From CAZWUZ01 sp964637655 [NCBI: uncultured bacterium] (GTDB taxonomy: Bacteria > DAOPZR01): a DNA stretch of 25,170 nt. A model generated the notes under the pieces. It made no database searches and was not told the DNA's origin. It saw nothing but the letters and a program-made list of their open reading frames with translations. The DNA lies in assembly GCA_964637655.1 (NCBI GenBank), contig CAZWUZ010000020.1:1-25170 (forward strand), given 5' to 3'. A program made the translations under genes and the position numbers. How positions within the stretch are numbered: position 1 is the stretch's first letter; each line of letters begins with the position of its first letter. Positions 8,327-14,032 of the stretch are shown here, one piece after another.

Positions 8327-9510
8327 ACACCGTCATGCGCACGCCACGCACTGTCGATATCGCCCTCACCGGCAGATGCAACCTGCGTTGCCGCTACTGC
8401 AGCCACTTTTCCAGCGCCGGCGAGGTGCGCGACCTCCCTGTCCGCTCGTGGCTCGCCTTCTGCCGTGAACTGAAAGAGAACGCCGTGCTCAGCGCCTGTC
8501 TGCAGGGCGGCGAACCGCTGCTCTACCCGGGTTTCCGCGCCGTCGTCCGCGGGCTGGTCGACGCCAATATGCGCTTTTCCGTGCTTTCCAACGGGACGCT
8601 CATCACCGACCCGCTCGCGCGATTTCTTTCCGGAACCGGGCGCTGCGATTACGTGCAGGTCTCGCTCGATGCCGCCGCGCCTGCCGGACATGACTTCGCG
8701 CGCGGCAGGGGTAGTTTCGCCCGCGCGCTGCGCGGGTATGCCCGCCTGCGCGGGCAGGGGGTCAGCGTCACCGTGCGGGTCACCATCCACCGCGGCAACG
8801 TGCACCAGCTGCCGGAGATCGCGCGCTTTTTGCTTGAAGATTTGGGGCTTGACAGTTTCGGCACCAACAGCGCCAGCCATCTCGGGCTCTGCCGCAGCAA
8901 CGCGGCAATGGTGCAGTTGACCGCAACTGAGCGGTCGCTGGCCATGCGCCTCCTCCTCGACCTCGACCGGCAGTATCCCGGGCGCATCAGCGCGCAGGCG
9001 GGTCCGCTTGCCGAAGCGCGACGCTGGCAGCAGGTGCAGCTGGCGCAGGCGCGCGGGGAACGTTCGCTCCCCGGCGGTGGCTTTCTCACCGGCTGCGGCG
9101 GGATGTGGGAAAAGATCGCGGTGCGCGCCGACGGCATGCTCGTTCCCTGCCTGATGCTCCCCCACCTCGAACTGGGGCGCATCAACCGCGTGTCGTTGCG
9201 CGAGGTCTGGCAGCAGCATCCCGTCTACCGCGCGCTGCGCCGCCGCCACCGTATCCCGCTGACAAAGTTCCGTGCATGCCGCACCTGCACCTGGCGCAAT
9301 TTCTGCACCGGCAACTGCCCGGGCATCGCTGCGACCATGCTCGGCGCTGTCGACCGTCCCAGTCCCGACGCCTGTCTGCAGCGCTTTCTTGCCGACGGTG
9401 GCGAACTGCCGGTGCTGCCGCCGGCGACACGCACCCGTCGTGGACCTGATGCATCATCCCCGAAATGTATTGTCGGGGATCCAGTAATTCGTCATCCCCG
9501 AGTTTCGTAA
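8323..9510 (+). CDS. Radical SAM/SPASM peptide maturase, second of a pair
   Basis: 395 aa radical SAM enzyme starting at the ATG of an ATGA overlap with the preceding gene. The cluster motif is C19-NLR-C23-RY-C26, with QGGEPL at 61-66 and VSLDAA near 118. The SPASM half contains GCGGMWEK...DGMLVPC and CRTCTWRNFCTGNC. It is clearly divergent from its partner, so the two are probably not redundant: one may install the modification and the other may act on a different residue or partner. The last residues (about 378-395) are encoded by two intergenic palindromic repeats, and the stop TAA lies in the loop of the second. The authentic C-terminus was therefore probably shorter. A precursor candidate begins 34 nt downstream. 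Confidence 0.92.
   Translation: MNTVMRTPRTVDIALTGRCNLRCRYCSHFSSAGEVRDLPVRSWLAFCRELKENAVLSACLQGGEPLLYPGFRAVVRGLVDANMRFSVLSNGTLITDPLARFLSGTGRCDYVQVSLDAAAPAGHDFARGRGSFARALRGYARLRGQGVSVTVRVTIHRGNVHQLPEIARFLLEDLGLDSFGTNSASHLGLCRSNAAMVQLTATERSLAMRLLLDLDRQYPGRISAQAGPLAEARRWQQVQLAQARGERSLPGGGFLTGCGGMWEKIAVRADGMLVPCLMLPHLELGRINRVSLREVWQQHPVYRALRRRHRIPLTKFRACRTCTWRNFCTGNCPGIAATMLGAVDRPSPDACLQRFLADGGELPVLPPATRTRRGPDASSPKCIVGDPVIRHPRVS
9454..9484. repeat. Palindromic repeat, TCATCCCCGA...TCGGGGATCCAG (copy 1)
   Basis: Arms ATCCCCGA and TCGGGGAT with a short loop, ending in CCAG. It lies inside the annotated 3' end of the second radical SAM gene and is the first of two units 37 bp apart. Confidence 0.7.
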
Positions 9511-9522
9511 TCGGGGATCCAG
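9491..9522. repeat. Palindromic repeat, GTCATCCCCG...CGGGGATCCAG (copy 2)
   Basis: Arms ATCCCCGA and TCGGGGAT around a loop that contains the TAA stop of the second radical SAM gene. The layout is the same as at 6718-6750, with compensated stem changes. Confidence 0.7.
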
Positions 9523-9544
9523 ATAACATGCCCCGGAGGAAACA

Positions 9545-9817
9545 ATGACCAGAGAGAACAGGAGCGGTAAACCGGAGTAGCAGGCCCCGAAACTCGCGGC
9601 GCTTAACGATGGTGAACTTGCCCGTGTTTCCGGCGGTACCGTAACCGGGGATTGCAAAATCGGCATGAGTCCCGGCGGCATCTGTCAGGCAGGCCAGTAC
9701 CCGGCTGTCCCGCCGGGCCCCTGCGCCAGCGGCGGTACCGCTGCCCAGGGCATCTGTACCAGCGGCGGGCGGCCGGAACTCGGTTGTTCGACCGGCAGCC
9801 AGCCGAATTTTTCCTGA
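9545..9817 (+). pseudogene. Cysteine-rich double-glycine RiPP precursor with an in-frame TAG at codon 12
   Basis: A GGAGG lies 5 nt before ATG 9545. The frame runs 90 codons to TGA 9815-9817, interrupted only by TAG at 9578-9580. Reading through TAG, codons 1-31 form a leader ending LAALNDGELARVSGG, a classic double-glycine cleavage motif. The remaining 59 residues are Gly/Pro/Ser-rich with five cysteines at 37, 47, 60, 71 and 81, spaced 10-13 apart, starting TVTGDCKIGMSPGGICQAG. This is the expected form of a substrate for the two SPASM enzymes ending 34 nt upstream. No in-frame ATG, GTG or TTG lies between the TAG and the core, so re-initiation of a complete leader is not possible. TAG is the normal stop of glyS, lolA and the GNAT gene here, so codon reassignment is unlikely. 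It is most simply a nonsense-disrupted precursor; suppression or a sequence error are alternatives. Confidence 0.75.
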
Positions 9818-9838
9818 CGCACCGCCAGGCCGGCAGGT

Positions 9839-10099
9839 TCAGCGCAGCGCGAGTATCTGGTACCCGTGCTGCGCGACCGCTGCCGCGTCCCAGAATTGCA
9901 CATCCTTCGTCTTCAGCACGTAGGTGATCTCCTTCGTGATGCTCCGGCCGGTGTACGCCTGCTTTTCCTGGTCCCATTCGCGCAGCAGCAGCGTGTCACC
10001 CGCAGCGCAGGCGAAATCCGCCAGCCGCAGCTCGAAGTTCTTCTCCCCCGAAAGTATTTTTTCGAAGTAGCACGACAACACCTTCTTTTCTATCTGCAT
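9839..10099 (-). CDS. DUF3850/ASCH-fold small protein
   Basis: 86 aa protein with the DUF3850 pattern: YFEKILSGEKNFELRLAD (11-28), then GDTLLLREWDQEKQAYTGRS and ITYVLK. The fold is PUA/ASCH-like, and relatives are thought to bind RNA or modified nucleobases, with no firmly established role. GGAGG lies 6 nt before the ATG at 10099. It lies 77 nt downstream of the Nif11-linked radical SAM gene on the same strand and could be the last gene of that operon. It ends 21 bp from the end of the convergent cysteine-rich precursor. Whether it takes part in peptide maturation or is a passenger is unknown. Confidence 0.8.
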   Translation of the reverse strand: MQIEKKVLSCYFEKILSGEKNFELRLADFACAAGDTLLLREWDQEKQAYTGRSITKEITYVLKTKDVQFWDAAAVAQHGYQILALR

Positions 10100-10176
10100 G
10101 CTGATCCTCCGGCACTCCCTTGCGGGTGCGCGTCGTTGCCTGCCCCGCCCCCTCACTGCGCTGGTGTCGATACCGC

Positions 10177-11583
10177 TCAGAAATCGAGCGGGCAGGGTCG
10201 TGGGGGAATGATATCATGCTCCGCGAGAAACACACGGTCGTCGGCGCTGAGCCCGCTGCTGACCACCGCCGCCATTTCAAATTCCCGGCAACGCAGGCGG
10301 CAGATATCCGCTGACGGGACAAAGGGCGAGCCGCTGGCGCTGACGTTCTCATACTTGCAGCCGCCGGCGCAGTGATAACGGGCGAAACACGCGGCGCAGG
10401 CGGGAACAAACGTTGCCGGACTTCTGCCATACTGTTCCCGCGCAAGTTCACCGTCGAAAACATTTCCCAGTTTATACCCGTCCTGCCCGACAAAACGATG
10501 GCACAGGTAGACGTCACCGGTGCAGGAGACCCCGACCATTTCCCGCCCCGCGCCGCAGGCGTGGTACTGCCGCTTCTGCTGCACCAGGGCGGTCACCGCG
10601 GTGCGCAGCAACCCGGTGGCCTTGAGTTTCCTGAGGGCATCGCTGTCCCGGTTCCTGATGAGCGTCCCCCAGAGCGCGGCCTCTTCGGCAAAATGCCTGA
10701 AGAGTGCCGTCATGTCCCGCGGGGGCAGGGCGGTGCCCGCGCCGGGGTGCAGCGGAACCGAGGACGGGACGATGGTGATCGCTCTGAACCCGATATCCTG
10801 CATGGCCTCCCTGATGCGACGCGGATCGTTCGTCCCGGTCAAAACCGCGTGACCGCCCGTCTCCGGCAGTACCGTCAGCAGTTTCCGCAGTCCCGGCACG
10901 ATCGCTGCATACGAACCGCTGCCGTCAGCAAACGGGCGCTGTGCATCCTGCACGTCACGCGGGCCGTCAAAACTCACCGTCACCCTGACCGCATGCTCCG
11001 CGAGGAACGCGATGCTGTCGTCGCTCAGCAGGGTCCCGTTCGTGGTTGCGTGGAATTCGATTTCCTTGCCCGTCTCCCGCGCTCTCCGGGTGGCATAGGC
11101 AACCACCGTGCGCAGCAGGGGGAAATTCAGGAACGGTTCACCGCCGAAGAACCCGAGGCGGATTCTTTTCATCCTGCCGGACTGTTCAATCAGCCAGTCC
11201 ACCGTACGCCGGGCGGTCTGTTCTGTCATGACGCCGCCGGTTCCGTACCCGCCGCCGTCACCGTAGCAGTACACGCAGCACAGGTTGCACGACTGCGTCA
11301 GAAACAGCGCGACATTTGTCACCGGGGGGGCCGGCACTTGTTTCCCTGCCGCAGCCTGCGCCGGTGCTGCCTCGGCCAGCAGGCCTAGTCGGGCAAGTTG
11401 TCCGGTCCGGCTGGCATCTAGCGTGATGCCGGGTTCATCGGCCAGCCGCGCCAGCAACCGGGCGAGATCATCATCGATGACCGCGGCCCGCATATCACCG
11501 ATGTTGATAACGTAGTTCCGGTCGTCATGCCGGAACTGATGCCAGGGTTTGCGGTGCACGCTACCGGTCCCGCCCCGCGACAT
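10177..11583 (-). CDS. Radical SAM/SPASM maturase for a Nif11-type peptide
   Basis: About 468 aa. The N-terminal ~75 residues (HRKPWHQFRHDDRNYVINIG...) form a small domain typical of peptide-modifying radical SAM proteins. The SAM-cluster motif is C99-NLC-C103-VY-C106 in FLTQSCNLCCVYCYGDGGG, followed by GFFGGEPFLNF. The C-terminal SPASM cysteines include HACGAGREMVGVSC, YLCHRF, CAACFARYHCAGGC and CRLRC. It most resembles the Nif11-class peptide radical SAM maturases and starts 14 nt after the stop of the Nif11 precursor, so a substrate-enzyme pair is very likely. The start is uncertain: ATG 11583 has no clear Shine-Dalgarno sequence and probably relies on coupling; an in-frame ATG at 11619 inside the precursor gene is the alternative. 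Base composition looks less GC-rich than the flanking core genes, which may indicate transfer. Confidence 0.9.
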   Translation of the reverse strand: MSRGGTGSVHRKPWHQFRHDDRNYVINIGDMRAAVIDDDLARLLARLADEPGITLDASRTGQLARLGLLAEAAPAQAAAGKQVPAPPVTNVALFLTQSCNLCCVYCYGDGGGYGTGGVMTEQTARRTVDWLIEQSGRMKRIRLGFFGGEPFLNFPLLRTVVAYATRRARETGKEIEFHATTNGTLLSDDSIAFLAEHAVRVTVSFDGPRDVQDAQRPFADGSGSYAAIVPGLRKLLTVLPETGGHAVLTGTNDPRRIREAMQDIGFRAITIVPSSVPLHPGAGTALPPRDMTALFRHFAEEAALWGTLIRNRDSDALRKLKATGLLRTAVTALVQQKRQYHACGAGREMVGVSCTGDVYLCHRFVGQDGYKLGNVFDGELAREQYGRSPATFVPACAACFARYHCAGGCKYENVSASGSPFVPSADICRLRCREFEMAAVVSSGLSADDRVFLAEHDIIPPRPCPLDF

Positions 11584-11597
11584 GCATTGCTGGCCGG

Positions 11598-11855
11598 TCA
11601 GTAATTCATGCTGTGGCATTCCCCGAAGTCGAGCAGGCCGCAACAGGGTATGGTAAAACCGCCGGCGATCTTTTCCAGTTCCTCCTCCGGCAGTTGTGCG
11701 CGCAGTTGCCTGACTTCCTCCGGGGTAAAATCGAAACCCTCCGCTTTGGCCATGGCCAGACGTTCCGCCTCGTTGGTGCAGGCCCCGACTTTCTTCGTGA
11801 AAGTTTCATCCGTCTTCAATCGCTCGATAAACGCCTTTGCCGATTCGATGCTCAT
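11598..11855 (-). CDS. Nif11-type RiPP precursor peptide, intact
   Basis: 85 aa peptide. Residues 1-66 are a Nif11-like leader: MSIESAKAFIERLKTDETF at the N-terminus, AKAEGFDFTPEEVRQL in the middle and ELEKIAGG at its end. The 19-residue core FTIPCCGLLDFGECHSMNY has an adjacent cysteine pair and one further cysteine, all potential crosslink donors. AGGAGG lies 5 nt before the ATG at 11855; an overlapping ATG at 11860 ends after two codons. The radical SAM maturase follows after 14 nt. No exporter or leader peptidase was seen in the window, so cleavage after GG must rely on a gene elsewhere. Confidence 0.93.
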   Translation of the reverse strand: MSIESAKAFIERLKTDETFTKKVGACTNEAERLAMAKAEGFDFTPEEVRQLRAQLPEEELEKIAGGFTIPCCGLLDFGECHSMNY

Positions 11856-11929
11856 GGCATCCTCCTGGGTGCAGCTCTCCACCGTTTGTCCGCTCTGCAC
11901 CGCACCTGCTCAGTGCATTGCTCATCGCC

Positions 11930-11958
11930 ATCGTATCACCTGCAACCACCGCCGTCAA
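11930..11958 (-). promoter_or_regulatory. Promoter of the Nif11 precursor/radical SAM operon
   Basis: On the minus strand, TTGACG (11958-11953), 17 bp, then TACGAT (11935-11930). The predicted leader is about 65-70 nt. The 282 bp divergent gap to the GNAT gene holds this promoter and the GNAT promoter, and nothing else was recognised. Confidence 0.7.
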
Positions 11959-12100
11959 AGAAAACAGCCATCAGGGTCGTGTGAACGTTCCCGGGTACAG
12001 TGAACAACGCGCCCCGCACAGAAACATACACCGGCAGCGGCATACAGTGCCGGTGCTGCCGGCCGCTCTGACGGGGGGATTCCGCGCTCATGCCTTCATC

Positions 12101-12127
12101 TTGACCGCATACCTACGTCAATATACA
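12101..12127 (+). promoter_or_regulatory. Promoter of the tandem-GNAT gene, giving a near-leaderless transcript
   Basis: TTGACC (12101-12106), 15 bp, then TATACA (12122-12127). The ATG at 12138 is only 10 bp after the -10 and lacks a Shine-Dalgarno sequence, so the mRNA would begin at or within a few bases of the start codon. The short spacer lowers confidence. Confidence 0.5.
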
Positions 12128-12137
12128 GTGCCTGATT

Positions 12138-13076
12138 ATGCTGACACCGCCTGACAGCTCCGTCCCGGCCGCGGTCGCGCCCGCGCCGGAACGCTTCACC
12201 TACCAGCACCTCAGGCCGGACGAACTCGAGCCGTTCCGCGCCTTCACCTACACCGCCTTCATCGAGGCAGCGGGAAAAAAACCGGATGCCGTTGTTGCGA
12301 TCGGCGCCTTCCTCTATGGCCTGTTCCCGGCCGGGCTCGCGCTCGGGACGGTGCGCGCCCGCAAGCAGACACTCGTCGGCGAAATCCTTTCCCTGTGCGT
12401 TTCGCCCGACTGCCGCGCCGCGGGGGTCGAACGTGAACTTTTAGCACTGGTCGAGGTGGCCTTTCGCGCACGCGCCTGCAGTAAACTGCTATTCGTTTAC
12501 GCCGTTGAAACGCACGGCCACCTCGCCGCTGTCCTTACCGCCGGCGGCTGGACCCCGCCCGCGCCGCGCTTCGCCCTGCATACCATGTCGCTCGACCGCA
12601 TGCTCACGGGCAATCCGCTCCTCACGCGCGATATCCTGCCGGCCGGGTTTACCTATTTCCCGCTGGCTGAACTCGACGCCAATGATAGTGATGGCTTCAT
12701 GGCCGGACCTGGCGCCGACGAGCGGCCGTCCGAGGTGTTTTTCAATCCGTACCGGTCGCTGGCAACACTTGAACCGGCAGTCAGCGTTGGCGCGCGTTGC
12801 GGAAATGAGCTTGCCGGCTGGGTCATCGCCACCCGGTCCCGGCCCGACCTTATCGCTTACACCGGCCTGTTCGTCCGCCGCCCGTGGCGCCACACCCCGC
12901 TCGCCGCCGCCCTCATGGGCGAGGCGCTGCGCCGCCAGCAGCAGGCCGGAGTGCCGCGGCTCTCCTGTATGATCCGCCATGATACTACGGCGATGCAAAC
13001 CATGTTCCGCCGCCGGTTCGCCCATTCCGTCCTGACCACCCGCCACAGCGTGTGTTCAGAAAAAGATTGCTCGTAG
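12138..13076 (+). CDS. Tandem GNAT-fold acyltransferase-like protein
   Basis: 312 aa protein with two GNAT-like halves. The first (about 20-150) contains ILSLCVSPDCRAAGVERELL, the beta4-loop-helix that binds the acyl-CoA pyrophosphate in this superfamily, although the usual Q/RxxGxG/A loop is degenerate. The second (about 190-300) contains LIAYTGLFVRRPWRHTPLAA and ends near AMQTMFRRRF. It lies between the intact and frameshifted Nif11 precursor genes and is divergent from the intact one. GNAT-family enzymes are known to acylate some Nif11-like and related RiPPs (selidamide-type), so a peptide-tailoring role is an attractive inference, but an unrelated acetyltransferase cannot be excluded. It ends in TAG. 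Confidence 0.75.
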   Translation: MLTPPDSSVPAAVAPAPERFTYQHLRPDELEPFRAFTYTAFIEAAGKKPDAVVAIGAFLYGLFPAGLALGTVRARKQTLVGEILSLCVSPDCRAAGVERELLALVEVAFRARACSKLLFVYAVETHGHLAAVLTAGGWTPPAPRFALHTMSLDRMLTGNPLLTRDILPAGFTYFPLAELDANDSDGFMAGPGADERPSEVFFNPYRSLATLEPAVSVGARCGNELAGWVIATRSRPDLIAYTGLFVRRPWRHTPLAAALMGEALRRQQQAGVPRLSCMIRHDTTAMQTMFRRRFAHSVLTTRHSVCSEKDCS

Positions 13077-13306
13077 GCACAGCCGCGAATTATTGCTGTA
13101 TGCGGTTAGCTGCGATGGCAACGGAGAAAGGCGGGGAGAAAAAATATCCGGGCGGCGTCTTATAACACCACAAGCCGTCGGCACTGCTCAACTGTGCCGG
13201 CAGCCATCGTGCTGCAATCACGAACCATAGACACAGGCAGTCGCAGAGCGACGCCACCCGCCTGCATCATGCACCATGGAGCGATGCTGCCAGCACCGCC
13301 GCAATC

Positions 13307-13553
13307 TTAGCTAGGAACCTTCCCCCCCTCAGACCAACATAACTCACACAACCACCCACCTGCCACATGCTCCAAGTCACTGTCCGTCAACTGCTGTGAC
13401 GACAATTTGAATTCTTCCGCAGTAAAATCGAAGCCCTCCGCCCTGGCGAATGCCAGGCGCGCCGCCGCATCCTTGCAGGGCCACTACGTTCTTCGCGAAA
13501 CCCTCATCCGTCTTCAGTCGCTCGATACACGCCTTTGCCGATTCAATGCTCAT
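13307..13553 (-). pseudogene. Second Nif11-type precursor, frameshifted by one extra base
   Basis: From ATG 13553 (AAAGGAGGG upstream, 5 nt spacing) the frame reads MSIESAKACIERLKTDEGFA, then loses similarity. Shifting frame by one base in the CCC run after GTG-GC restores ACKDAAARLAFARAEGFDFT and on to DLEHVAGG, followed by a 15-residue core WLCELCWSEGGKVPS and TAA at 13307-13309. With one C removed the leader is exactly 66 residues and aligns without gaps to the leader of the intact precursor. The core differs completely from its sibling: two cysteines and one lysine. Strong SD and promoter signals suggest recent inactivation, or a sequencing or assembly error in the C run. Confidence 0.85.
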
Positions 13554-13617
13554 GCCGCCCTCCTTTGGTTCCGTCACCCGACATTAGGCTGCCGCTTATC
13601 CGGCAACAATAGCAACA

Positions 13618-13647
13618 ATAGTACCTCAATCTGCCATGGCAGGTCAA
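13618..13647 (-). promoter_or_regulatory. Possible promoter of the second Nif11 precursor
   Basis: On the minus strand, TTGACC (13647-13642), 18 bp, then TACTAT (13623-13618), about 65 bp upstream of the start codon. Confidence 0.45.
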
Positions 13648-13752
13648 AAACACTTCCGTCACAAAGGATTTTTCTCGTCCTATCCGGACAGTAGTTTTTG
13701 CGCAAACAGACGGGATTGGCGCAACCGGCCGCGATTACGGTCGCCAGCAGGC

Positions 13753-13782
13753 AAAACAAAAGACAGGCGCAATTGCCTGTCT
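13753..13782 (-). terminator. Terminator-like hairpin beside the tRNA-Met 3' remnant
   Basis: AGACAGGC, a 6 nt loop, then GCCTGTCT; the minus strand continues into TTTTGTTTT. It lies 23 nt beyond the 3' end of the partial tRNA copy, which mirrors the terminator beside the intact tRNA and suggests it is the ancestral tRNA terminator. Confidence 0.6.
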
Positions 13783-13805
13783 GAACGGGAAATATCAAAT
13801 GAACA

Positions 13806-13848
13806 TGGCAGCGTAATCTGGATTTGAACCAGAGACCTTCAGGTTATG
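13806..13848 (-). repeat. 3' half of tRNA-fMet, candidate attachment-site repeat (att)
   Basis: Bases 13817-13848 are identical over 32 bp to 15475-15506 in the intact initiator tRNA, from the anticodon through the T arm. The match continues to the CCA end (13806) with three differences. The 5' half is absent, so this is not a functional tRNA. Same-orientation duplication of a tRNA 3' end is the usual trace of integrase-mediated insertion. Confidence 0.8.
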
Positions 13849-13959
13849 GCAACTTTACGCGCGCATCGTATTGATTAGCGGCATGTTATCAATCCTTTGG
13901 TATTGTTCTGGTTCAATATCGGGCCATCGATATTCAGACAAGACTGTCAGAATATCCCG

Positions 13960-13994
13960 GGAATTAGTCACCTGGTTTGCCCTTGACTAATTCC
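13960..13994. promoter_or_regulatory. 11 bp inverted repeat overlapping the ATPase promoter, candidate operator
   Basis: Arms GGAATTAGTCA (13960-13970) and TGACTAATTCC (13984-13994) are perfectly complementary with 13 bp between. The right arm covers the -35 TTGACT, so a bound repressor would block transcription. The remaining sequence from 13849 to 13959 is AT-richer and showed no gene. Confidence 0.55.
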
Positions 13995-14011
13995 GCCAAA
14001 TGCGTCATAAT
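13983..14011 (+). promoter_or_regulatory. Promoter of the AAA+/DUF4143 ATPase gene
   Basis: TTGACT (13983-13988), 17 bp, CATAAT (14006-14011). It is followed by GGAGGG and the ATG at 14033. Confidence 0.65.
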
Positions 14012-14032
14012 AAGGTAGCGGAGGGTGTGAAT

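Noticed and set aside
9578-9580. TAG as a reassigned sense codon (for example pyrrolysine)
   Set aside because: glyS, lolA and the GNAT gene all end in TAG at sensible lengths, so TAG works as a stop in this genome.
13377-13577. A distinct 66-residue peptide read straight from the frameshifted Nif11 locus
   Set aside because: The second half has no similarity to the family, whereas a one-base shift restores a full gap-free Nif11 leader.
13806-13848. A second functional tRNA-Met gene
   Set aside because: Only the 3' half is present; no 5' acceptor strand or D arm lies beside it.
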